Made by a program: the position numbers and the translations under genes. Of a stretch of DNA of 6,919 nucleotides, positions 1 to 5,649 are shown piece by piece. The stretch lies in the NCBI GenBank assembly GCA_019911785.1, contig JAIOJM010000362.1:1-6919 (forward strand), given 5' to 3'. The notes beneath the pieces are model-generated. The model saw only the letters and a list, made by a program, of their open reading frames with translations, was not told the DNA's origin and ran no database searches. The stretch comes from Sulfuricella sp. Lineage in GTDB: Bacteria; Pseudomonadota; Gammaproteobacteria; Burkholderiales; Sulfuricellaceae. Numbering within the stretch: position 1 is the first letter of the stretch; each line of letters starts with the position of its first letter.

Positions 1-945
1 TTATGGCTTATCCATCCAGACTTCCAAGCCCTGGGCATTGAGTTCGATATCGTGCTCCAGCAGCGCGCGGGCCTCATCCGGGGCAAGCCTGCAACCGTGC
101 GCATCGAGGCATTCCAGCAGATAGTTCTCCAGTCCTTCTACCAACCGCTGGTGGCGCATCTCCCCGGCCTCGCGCACCCCCATAGCGATGTTCGCGAAAT
201 CGTCAAGCATGCGGTGAAGGTCATCCGCCAGACGGGGCAGCTGTGTCACGCGGCCATAGTGGGTCAGGTAAGCGGCGCGCGGATGGTGGGACATGATCAG
301 GTCTATGGAATCATGTGCCGCCTCCGGCTCGAACTGCACGGGAGTGGTCGTGGGGAAAATGAACTCCCGCCCGTCGACATCGAATTCGCGGTATGAAATC
401 CCGAAAGTATCGCCGGTAAAAACCCCGCCGCTGTGCTCATCAAAAATGCAGAAATGATGGCGGGCGTGGCCCGGCGTATCGAGGAACAGCAGGCGCCGGC
501 CATTCAGCTCCAGGGTGAATTCGTGCGGCGCCTCGATCACGCGCCCAGCAGGAACGGGCACGATTTCCCCGTAGGCCCGGCGAAAACTTACCTCGCCGTA
601 AACCGCGACCGAGCCCGCCACCAGCCTGGACGGGTCGATCATGTGGCGAGCCCCGCGCGGATGCACGACCAGCATCGCATAGGGAAACAGGCGCATCATC
701 TCGCCGGCGCCGCCCGCGTGATCAAGATGGACATGGGTCACGATCACATAGGCGATATTTTCCGGGCGCAGGTTTTTCCGCCGCATCACCTCCAGCACGC
801 CGGGAACCGAGAAATTCGTACCGGTATCGATAAAGGCCGCCTTGTCGCCTTCGACCAGCAAGTGGATCGCGGCCAGGCCGGGCCGGATGTGATGGGCGTC
901 TATCGCTGCAATCCCGTCTTCGTAATCCTGGTGGTTTTCGGTCAT
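1..945 (-). CDS. MBL-fold metallo-hydrolase (ST1585-like)
   Basis: Predicted 314-aa cytosolic hydrolase of the metallo-beta-lactamase superfamily. The metal ligands are all visible: THVHLDHAGG (H71, H73, D75, H76), H160 in TPGHARHH, D179 in FTGDT and H229 in LTHYG, so a binuclear metal centre is expected. The stretches HPRGARHMIDPS (about 95-106) and FIFPTTTPVQF (about 195-205) resemble the ST1585-like subgroup, whose physiological substrate is not established; glyoxalase II-type thioesterase or lactonase activity is possible but not shown. The tail beyond about residue 235 is helical. I chose the ATG at 945, preceded by a GGAAG-type site. The frame stays open to a TTG at 981, which would add 12 residues (326 aa), but that extension carries no recognisable family sequence. 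The stop codon is at the window edge, so the gene is complete. It is divergent from fumA. Confidence 0.9.
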   Translation of the reverse strand: MTENHQDYEDGIAAIDAHHIRPGLAAIHLLVEGDKAAFIDTGTNFSVPGVLEVMRRKNLRPENIAYVIVTHVHLDHAGGAGEMMRLFPYAMLVVHPRGARHMIDPSRLVAGSVAVYGEVSFRRAYGEIVPVPAGRVIEAPHEFTLELNGRRLLFLDTPGHARHHFCIFDEHSGGVFTGDTFGISYREFDVDGREFIFPTTTPVQFEPEAAHDSIDLIMSHHPRAAYLTHYGRVTQLPRLADDLHRMLDDFANIAMGVREAGEMRHQRLVEGLENYLLECLDAHGCRLAPDEARALLEHDIELNAQGLEVWMDKP

Positions 946-970
946 GTTTAGTCGCTCTTCCAAATAACGG

Positions 971-976
971 TACAAT
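971..976 (+). promoter_or_regulatory. possible -10 box of the fumarase promoter
   Basis: TACAAT matches the sigma-70 -10 consensus at five of six positions and lies 25 nt upstream of the fumarase start codon, in the short spacer between the divergent genes. The -35 candidate 17 bp upstream (TTAGTC, 948-953) is weak and overlaps the leader of the minus-strand gene, so this call is tentative. Confidence 0.35.
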
Positions 977-985
977 TCCAAGCCT

Positions 986-991
986 GGAGAG
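986..991 (+). promoter_or_regulatory. ribosome binding site of fumarase
   Basis: GGAGAG ends 10 nt before the ATG at 1002 and is the only good Shine-Dalgarno match in the spacer. It supports that start codon. Confidence 0.65.
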
Positions 992-1001
992 TAAAAATAC
1001 C

Positions 1002-2528
1002 ATGACTACCATCCGTCAAGAAGACTTAATCGCCAGCGTCGCCGACGCGCTGCAATATATTTCCTACTACCACCCCATCGACTACATCAAGGCGCTGGGC
1101 GCAGCCTACGAGCGGGAAGAATCCCCCGCTGCCAGGGACGCCATCGCCCAGATCATCACCAACTCGCGCATGAGCGCGCAAGGCCACCGTCCGATCTGCC
1201 AGGATACCGGCATCGTGGTGGCATTCGTCAAGGTCGGCATGGACGTGCGCTGGGATGCCCGGATGAGCGTCACCGACATGGTCAACGAAGGCGTGCGCCG
1301 CGCCTACTCGAACCCCGACAACGTGCTGCGCGCCTCGGTGGTGGCCGACCCCGCCGGCGCGCGCAAGAACACCCGCGACAACACCCCGGCAGTGGTCCAT
1401 TACGAGATCGTTCCCGGCGACAAGGTCGAGATCATCCTGGCGGCCAAGGGCGGCGGCTCGGAAAACAAGGCCAAGTTCACCATCCTCAACCCGTCGGACA
1501 GCCTCGTCGACTGGGTGCTGAAGACCGTCCCCACCATGGGCGCGGGCTGGTGCCCGCCGGGGATACTGGGCATCGGCCTCGGCGGCACCGCGGAAAAAGC
1601 CATGCTGCTCGCCAAGGAAGCCCTGATGGAGCCGGTCGACATCCACGAACTGCAAGCGCGCGGGCCGCAAAACCGGGTGGAGGAACTGCGCCTGGAGCTG
1701 TTTGAAAAAGTGAATGCGCTGGGCATCGGCGCGCAGGGGCTGGGCGGCCTGACTACCGTGGTGGACATCAAGATCAGGGACTACCCGACTCACGCCGCCG
1801 CCCTGCCGGTCGCAATCATCCCCAACTGCGCCGCCACCCGCCACGTCCACTTCACCCTCGACGGCAGCGGCCCGGCCGTGCTGACCCCGCCCGATATCGA
1901 CCAATGGCCGAAGGTCGACTGGCAGCCCGCCCCCGATGCACGCCGCGTCAACCTCGACACCGTCACGCGCGAGGAGATCGCCACCTGGAAACCGGGCGAA
2001 GCCCTGCTCCTGTCGGGCAAGCTGCTCACCGGCCGCGACGCCGCCCACAAGCGCATCGCCGACCTGTTCGCCAAGGGCGAAAAGCTGCCGCAGGGCGTGG
2101 ACTTCACCAACCGCTTCATCTACTACGTCGGCCCGGTCGACCCGGTGCGCGACGAAGTGGTCGGACCCGCCGGCCCCACCACGGCGACCCGCATGGACAA
2201 ATTCACCGACATGATGCTGGACAAGACCGGCCTGATCGGCATGATCGGCAAAGCCGAGCGCGGCCCGGCGGCCATCGAAAGCATCCGCAAGCACAAGGCC
2301 GTCTACCTGATGGCAGTGGGTGGCGCGGCCTACCTGGTGGCCAAGGCGATCAAGGCTTCCAGGGTGCTGGCTTTCGCCGACTTAGGCATGGAAGCGATCT
2401 ACGAATTCGAGGTCAAGGACATGCCGGTCATCGTTGCAGTGGACGCCAACGGCACGTCGGTGCACGAAACCGGGCCGGCGGAATGGCGCATGAAAATCGG
2501 CAAGATTCCGGTAGCAAAACAGGATTAA
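1002..2528 (+). CDS. fumA: Fumarate hydratase, class I (Fe-S dependent)
   Basis: A 508-aa single-chain class I fumarase, catalysing reversible hydration of fumarate to L-malate in the TCA cycle in the cytosol. The N-terminal (alpha) domain spans about residues 1-285 and the C-terminal (beta) domain about 320-500, matching the fused architecture of E. coli FumA/FumB but slightly shorter than their 548 aa. Three cysteines sit where the [4Fe-4S] ligands are expected: C66 in ICQDTG, C184 in GWCPPG and C276 in PNCAATRH. Their spacing (118 and 92 residues) fits the family. Other signatures are GGGSENKAKF (149-159), GPTTATRMDKF (391-401, likely substrate-binding Thr/Arg) and GMIGKAERG (413-421). The ATG at 1002 has a GGAGAG site upstream. 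The enzyme class is expected to be oxygen-sensitive. The gene is followed directly by an imperfect palindrome that may end its transcript. The symbol follows E. coli usage; fumB would be equally defensible. Confidence 0.96.
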   Translation: MTTIRQEDLIASVADALQYISYYHPIDYIKALGAAYEREESPAARDAIAQIITNSRMSAQGHRPICQDTGIVVAFVKVGMDVRWDARMSVTDMVNEGVRRAYSNPDNVLRASVVADPAGARKNTRDNTPAVVHYEIVPGDKVEIILAAKGGGSENKAKFTILNPSDSLVDWVLKTVPTMGAGWCPPGILGIGLGGTAEKAMLLAKEALMEPVDIHELQARGPQNRVEELRLELFEKVNALGIGAQGLGGLTTVVDIKIRDYPTHAAALPVAIIPNCAATRHVHFTLDGSGPAVLTPPDIDQWPKVDWQPAPDARRVNLDTVTREEIATWKPGEALLLSGKLLTGRDAAHKRIADLFAKGEKLPQGVDFTNRFIYYVGPVDPVRDEVVGPAGPTTATRMDKFTDMMLDKTGLIGMIGKAERGPAAIESIRKHKAVYLMAVGGAAYLVAKAIKASRVLAFADLGMEAIYEFEVKDMPVIVAVDANGTSVHETGPAEWRMKIGKIPVAKQD

Positions 2529-2601
2529 CCGCTAAGGACGCAAAGGTTCGCAAAGGAATTCCTTGATTGTTTTCCTTTGCGTAACCTAGCGTCCTTTGCG
2601 G
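2529..2601. repeat. long imperfect inverted repeat after fumA
   Basis: Two 30-nt arms (2529-2558 and 2572-2601) pair at 25 of 30 positions around a 13-nt loop. The arms are built from the units CGCAAAGGA and CTAAGGACGC, so the element is also internally repetitive. It fills nearly the whole fumA-hydrolase spacer, starting one base after the fumA stop and ending 9 nt before the next start codon. It resembles the CGCAAAGGACGC-type intergenic palindromes that I recall from many proteobacterial genomes; that resemblance is from memory. It could act as a transcription terminator or attenuator (no clean U-tract follows) or be a non-autonomous repeat element. Confidence 0.8.
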
Positions 2602-2610
2602 TAAAAAGCG

Positions 2611-3480
2611 ATGATCGAACCCGCCATCAAAACCACCCTCGCCCTGCCGACGCAGGAGGTCTACTACCGCCTCTACCGCTTCGACAGCGCACCGCCGCGC
2701 CGTCTGCTGCTGCTCCACGGCGGCGGTGTGGCGGGCAGGATCACCTGGGGCGGCATTCTCCCCCATTTAAAACACTGGAACGAAATCCTCGTCCCCGACC
2801 TGCGCGGCACCGGCAAGACCCGCTACCCCGACCACAGGGAGCACGGCTTCGAAGCCGAAGAAGTGGTGGCCGACCTCGCCGCCCTGCTCGACCATCTGGC
2901 CTGGGAAAAATTCGACCTCGGCGGCTACTCCTACGGCGGGCTGATCGCCATGCTGCTCAAGGCCGCCCGCCCGGCGGCGGTGGAAAAAACCTACCTGCTC
3001 GAACCCGCCCTGCTCGGCAAGATGAGCGACGAGGAATCCATCCGCTCGCGCGAGCTGATCCTGCACGCCGCCAAGCGGCTGCGCGAGCTGGAAAACGTGG
3101 GGGAAGGACTGGAACTGTTCCTCGACGCCGTCGCCCCCAACCGCAGCCGAGGCTCGAAGAACGAGGAAATCATCCGCGAGCGCCTGTCCCACCGCCCGGC
3201 GGGGCTGGCCTGTGCCATCGAGTGCGTCTCCCACGCCGCCAAACGCCTCGACCGGCCACAATTGATTGCAGCCCAGGCCAGCGTCAGCAGCTTCATCGGC
3301 GGCCGCTCCCACCCTGCGGTGTACCAACTGTGCCAGGAGATTGCGGCAGGCAGAAACGACTGGGCCTGCCACCTGATCCAGGGCGCCGACCACGCTCTGC
3401 CTTTCCAGAAGCCGGAAGTTATTGCCGGATTGATGAATGCGGATTTGGCGCCAGATCCGCGCGGCACAGAAAAAGATTGA
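2611..3480 (+). CDS. Alpha/beta-fold hydrolase
   Basis: A 289-aa predicted cytosolic hydrolase with the alpha/beta-hydrolase fold; no signal peptide is visible. The oxyanion-hole loop is LLLLHGGG (32-39), then VPDLRGTGKTRYP (61-73). The nucleophile elbow GYSYGG places the catalytic serine at S107, and GADHALPF gives the catalytic histidine H261. The acid is less usual: after the strand SSFIGGRSHP (226-235), where an Asp normally follows, there is none, whereas E131 in LLEPALL, after the preceding core strand, is a plausible substitute. The segment between about 135 and 220 should form the helical cap. The substrate cannot be read from sequence; esterase, lipase or peptidase-like activities are all possible. 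The start follows the palindrome closely and has no good Shine-Dalgarno sequence. The stop overlaps the start of the J-domain gene, so the two are very likely co-transcribed. Confidence 0.88.
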   Translation: MIEPAIKTTLALPTQEVYYRLYRFDSAPPRRLLLLHGGGVAGRITWGGILPHLKHWNEILVPDLRGTGKTRYPDHREHGFEAEEVVADLAALLDHLAWEKFDLGGYSYGGLIAMLLKAARPAAVEKTYLLEPALLGKMSDEESIRSRELILHAAKRLRELENVGEGLELFLDAVAPNRSRGSKNEEIIRERLSHRPAGLACAIECVSHAAKRLDRPQLIAAQASVSSFIGGRSHPAVYQLCQEIAAGRNDWACHLIQGADHALPFQKPEVIAGLMNADLAPDPRGTEKD

Positions 3481-4049
3481 ACACCACCCTCGCCGAATCG
3501 CTGCTCGCCATCCTGCGCGCCCACCCGGACAGCCTCTCCGAACACGACCTGATCCGCAAGCTCGCCAACGACGACCCCGCCTTCGGCCCCGAAGCCTACA
3601 CCGACGAGCTTTCCCTGTTCCAGTGCCACTTCATCCTGTTCCACCACCTCTACCGCCTGCGGGACGAACTGTGGAATGAACGGCAAGGCGACCTCGCCAT
3701 CCATTGCCTGAAGATCGTGCTGCGCCCCTGCCCGGACGGCACCGACTGCCTGCCCGCCACCCCCGACCCGCTGCGGGCCTACTACCTCGATCTCACCCAC
3801 CTGAAAAAAACCGGCAAGCAGGAAGTCCTGAAAATGCTAGACACCTTCTGGCTGCGCTTCGCCCGCCACGACCGGCGCGCCGAAGCCCTCTCCGCGCTGG
3901 GGATCGCCGACCCGGTGGAATACACTGAGATCAAGCGCCGCTACCGGAAACTGGCGATGGAACACCATCCCGACCGGGGCGGCGAGATGGAAAAGCTCCA
4001 GGCCATCAACGCCGCCATGGAACTGCTGGAACCGGTTCGGGGGCGGTAA
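3477..4049 (+). CDS. DnaJ-related J-domain protein
   Basis: A 190-aa protein if started at the TTG at 3477, whose bases overlap the TGA of the hydrolase gene (TTGA), a typical translational-coupling arrangement. The N-terminal 130 or so residues (LAESLLAILRAHPDSLSEHDL at the start, then FHHLYRLRDEL and YYLDLTHL) resemble the DNAJ_related family domain. The C-terminal part (about 138-186) is a short J domain with helix II KRRYRKLAMEHHPDRGG; the HPD motif at 164-166 is what stimulates the ATPase of Hsp70 partners. It is therefore a likely DnaK co-chaperone, but it lacks the Gly/Phe and zinc-finger regions of true DnaJ and its client is unknown. No ATG occurs in frame before residue 120, and the conserved N-terminal sequence begins right after the TTG, which supports this start. 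The same frame stays open upstream to 2577, but that stretch is only an out-of-frame reading of the hydrolase gene. Confidence 0.85.
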   Translation: MNTTLAESLLAILRAHPDSLSEHDLIRKLANDDPAFGPEAYTDELSLFQCHFILFHHLYRLRDELWNERQGDLAIHCLKIVLRPCPDGTDCLPATPDPLRAYYLDLTHLKKTGKQEVLKMLDTFWLRFARHDRRAEALSALGIADPVEYTEIKRRYRKLAMEHHPDRGGEMEKLQAINAAMELLEPVRGR

Positions 4050-4101
4050 TGCCATGCCCTGGTCTGGCGGTTGGTACCGGATGTGGCTGCATCACGGAAT
4101 A

Positions 4102-4124
4102 TTCCCTTGTCGTAAACAGGGGAA
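4102..4124. other. hairpin downstream of the J-domain gene
   Basis: TTCCCTTGT and ACAGGGGAA can form a 9-bp stem with one G-U pair around the 5-nt loop CGTAA. It lies 52 nt after the J-domain gene. It lacks a U-tract, so it is not a classical terminator; it may protect or end the upstream mRNA. Confidence 0.35.
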
Positions 4125-4151
4125 ATGCCTATAGTGGACGAATGATTTTCA

Positions 4152-4202
4152 GGGGGTGTCCGTACCCCCCCGTATTACTTGAACGGGGATCAGAGTCAGA
4201 CC
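4152..4202. repeat. GC hairpin and short motif, possible REP/transposase-associated relic
   Basis: GGGGGT and ACCCCC (4152-4157 and 4164-4169) form a 6-bp stem with a 6-nt loop. Ten bases further on comes TTGAACGGGGATCAGAGTC (4179-4197) and then AGACC. GGGGTCAGAGTC-type sequence is, from memory, recurrent beside REP-associated tyrosine transposase genes in proteobacteria. No transposase is encoded here, so at most this is a solo or decayed element. It lies at the point where composition changes from GC-rich to AT-rich. The rest of the gene-free stretch 4050-4275 shows nothing else I can name. Confidence 0.3.
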
Positions 4203-4266
4203 GCACTTATCTACTTCTTATCCGATATCTCAGAATCAAAGGCAGGCATTATCCTTAATACAGCGT

Positions 4267-4270
4267 GGAG
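4267..4270 (+). promoter_or_regulatory. ribosome binding site of the coiled-coil gene
   Basis: GGAG lies 5 nt before the ATG at 4276 and supports that start. No convincing -35/-10 pair was found upstream. Confidence 0.55.
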
Positions 4271-4275
4271 TATCT

Positions 4276-4869
4276 ATGGAGTGGCAAGAGATAATTAATT
4301 TTCTCGGTGGTGCGACAGCAATCTCGCTCACGATAGGATATTTGGGCAAAAAATCCATCGAGGCGTATCTGAATGGTCGTGTAGAAGCATATAAAAACAA
4401 CCTTGAAAAACTAACTAGTGAGCACACCATTCGGTTTCAGCGGCTCCACACTGAACGGGCAGAAGTTATTAAGGAGCTTTATGGCAAGCTTGCCAATCTA
4501 GACGACACCCTTCATTCAACCCTTCGGGCATTTCAATTGGATGGAGAACCTGCCCTTGAAGAGAAAGTCAGCAAACTCTCAGACCAATTTAATGATATAC
4601 GCGAATACTTCCTACCGAGGAGGATCTTTTTTGAAGAAAACACGTGTACGCTTATCGATAGCATCCTTGAATCAGCCAAGGATGTATTCATTGACATCAC
4701 GACCTACCCTGTTGACCCGGCCGCGCCTGCGTGCAGATATGACCGGGAAGTCCTGAAGGAACGACTCGAGTCTTGGGATAAGGCACGCACCACCCATAAG
4801 AATGAAATTGCTGAGTTGAAGGCCAAACTTGAACATGAATTTCGATCAATCCTGGGCATTAATGCATAA
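4276..4869 (+). CDS. Membrane-anchored coiled-coil protein of unknown function (cassette gene)
   Basis: A 197-aa protein of unknown function. Residues about 7-23 (NFLGGATAISLTIGYLG) form one short hydrophobic segment, followed by KK, so an N-terminal membrane anchor with the rest in the cytoplasm is the likely topology. Residues about 25-80 are rich in Lys, Glu, Arg and Leu and look like a long amphipathic helix or coiled coil (AYKNNLEKLTSEH, RFQRLHTERAEVIKELYGKL). A less charged middle part contains YFLPRRIFFEE (111-121), and a second long helix runs from about 155 to 193. There is no catalytic motif. The layout resembles a common, uncharacterised class of proteins with the core HTIRFQRLHTERAEVI. 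The gene is markedly AT-richer than its left neighbours. Its TAA stop is embedded in the 5' core of an attC-like site, the normal arrangement for an integron gene cassette. Roles in stress response or phage defence are conceivable but unproven. Confidence 0.8.
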   Translation: MEWQEIINFLGGATAISLTIGYLGKKSIEAYLNGRVEAYKNNLEKLTSEHTIRFQRLHTERAEVIKELYGKLANLDDTLHSTLRAFQLDGEPALEEKVSKLSDQFNDIREYFLPRRIFFEENTCTLIDSILESAKDVFIDITTYPVDPAAPACRYDREVLKERLESWDKARTTHKNEIAELKAKLEHEFRSILGINA

Positions 4870-4919
4870 CAAGTTATTCAAACGGCACGCTAAGGCGCAC
4901 GGCCGATACAACGTTAGGT
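4864..4919 (+). other. integron attC-like recombination site
   Basis: The 56-nt element starts with GCATAAC (5' R-box; RYYYAAC with one deviation) and ends with GTTAGGT (4913-4919), a perfect GTTRRRY 3' R-box. Between them is the TTCAAAC-type L-box region and a self-complementary interior. TAAC pairs with GTTA (4867-4870 with 4913-4916), GTT with AAC (4873-4875 with 4910-4912), CGGC with GCCG (4883-4886 with 4902-4905) and CGC with GCG (4888-4890 with 4895-4897), closing a TAAG loop. Unpaired bases between these stems fit the extrahelical and spacer positions of attC hairpins. The position is also typical: it begins at the stop codon of one gene and ends 8 nt before the next ATG. The inner L-box pairing is imperfect, so the site may be degenerate. 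Recombination would occur between G4913 and T4914. Confidence 0.82.
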
Positions 4920-4927
4920 GATTAAAT

Positions 4928-5455
4928 ATGGCTGCAAGAGAATTCGAAGCAATAGTTCACATGATTCGTCTACGAACATCCGGTGGATTCGATGACAATA
5001 AATCTCCTTTTGTAAGCACAAAAATGGAATTCGAAGGAAGGGTCACAACGTTTAACTATGTAGATTTAGCAGATTTAAGGGATAACATTACTGAAAAATA
5101 CGAATCGACAGTTTCCATCAAGATAGAGTTCTGTGATGAAAAGAAGCAATATGACCATTTCAGTGATGAAGAGCATCCATATATCGGCACTATTGAGTTG
5201 TTCAGAGAGGAACGAGAAACTCTCAAAAATAAATTGAGTGCTTATGTCGAGATTTATTTGCCGAATAGCATGTTGCCGATTTTGCACCAAATGGGGAATG
5301 AGTGGATTTACTTTGACACGATAAATGATCTTATTCACAACCCGACAGAACATCAGAAAGAGAAGGGTTGCGTCGCCCTAATCAAAAGGGCGAATTTTGA
5401 ATCTTATAAAGCAGAAGAAACCCCAAAAAAACATTTCACGCTAAGTTTTGGTTAG
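4928..5455 (+). CDS. Hypothetical protein (cassette gene)
   Basis: A 175-aa protein that I do not recognise. It has no signal peptide or membrane segment and reads as a soluble acidic/basic mixed alpha-beta protein. Alternating hydrophobic stretches (VSIKIEFC at 62-69, YIGTIELF at 85-92, SAYVEIYLP at 104-112) suggest beta strands, with a helix at about 93-103. Residues 125-138 (EWIYFDTINDLIHN) and the tail KKHFTLSFG may form further strands. No catalytic motif is evident. The ATG at 4928 is chosen because it follows the attC 3' core by 8 nt; the AGG within GTTAGGT (4916-4918) can serve as ribosome binding site at 9 nt spacing, as is usual for cassette genes with almost no leader. The gene is the most AT-rich in the window. 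Its codon use is unlike that of fumA or ftsK, which suggests horizontal acquisition. No attC-like site was found after its stop. Confidence 0.72.
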   Translation: MAAREFEAIVHMIRLRTSGGFDDNKSPFVSTKMEFEGRVTTFNYVDLADLRDNITEKYESTVSIKIEFCDEKKQYDHFSDEEHPYIGTIELFREERETLKNKLSAYVEIYLPNSMLPILHQMGNEWIYFDTINDLIHNPTEHQKEKGCVALIKRANFESYKAEETPKKHFTLSFG

Positions 5456-5591
5456 TTTTTTCAACATGCAAGATAAAATCTAAACTTCTATATTTAATTG
5501 GCCCCATGACCGAATAGCAGAAGGTTAAAATAATAAAAGAACCGCTTGCCAGTATCCAGATTTGTCCGAACCGGCGAGCCAGACAAGACAA
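5456..5591. other. AT-rich gene-free stretch at the right edge of the island
   Basis: No supported gene is present. The first part (to about 5540) is AT-rich, like the upstream orphan gene; the composition then rises to GC-rich. GCTTGCC (5544-5550) and GGCGAGC (5573-5579) can pair with one G-U to form a 7-bp stem with a 22-nt loop, just before the terminator. A second attC was sought and not found: GTTAAAA at 5525-5531 departs from GTTRRRY and has no matching partner. Confidence 0.5.
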
Positions 5592-5620
5592 GGGCCTACA
5601 AAGATGTAGGCCCATTTTTT
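5592..5620 (+). terminator. rho-independent terminator
   Basis: GGGCCTAC (5592-5599) and GTAGGCCC (5606-5613) form a perfect 8-bp stem with the loop AAAGAT, followed by A and six T residues. It is oriented to stop plus-strand transcripts leaving the orphan genes before they run into the convergent ftsK. On the minus strand the stem is followed by a weaker TTGTCTTGTCT tract, so some bidirectional action on ftsK mRNA is possible. Confidence 0.9.
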
Positions 5621-5649
5621 ACCCCGCAAGCACGGACGCCAGGAGTTAT

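Noticed and set aside
946..981. N-terminal extension of the MBL hydrolase from a TTG at 981
   Set aside because: The ATG at 945 gives a start consistent with the family and has a GGAAG-type site; the extra 12 residues have no support.
1026..2294. Long antisense open frame (422 codons) opposite fumA
   Set aside because: It is His/Ala/Gly/Val-rich with no domain and lies fully opposite a highly conserved fumarase; it is an artefact of GC-rich codon bias.
3100..3115. KOPS-like GGGGAAGG in the hydrolase gene
   Set aside because: It misses the final G of GGGNAGGG, and a single near-match is expected by chance.
2577..3476. Upstream open extension of the J-domain reading frame across the whole hydrolase gene
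   Set aside because: It encodes Arg/Pro/Gly-rich low-complexity sequence typical of an alternative frame in GC-rich DNA, while the other frame encodes a clear alpha/beta hydrolase.
2767..3800. Antisense open frames opposite the hydrolase and J-domain genes
   Set aside because: Composition-driven shadows with no recognisable motif; the sense frames are supported by family motifs.
4240..4256. Possible 3' end of an earlier attC (GGCAGGCATTATCC) before the first orphan gene
   Set aside because: The R-box would be ATTATCC, which departs from GTTRRRY at several positions, and no upstream partner or stem was found.
4049..4258. 69-codon open frame overlapping the J-domain stop (TAATG)
   Set aside because: No family resemblance, irregular composition, and it runs through the two hairpins; the overlap is probably fortuitous.
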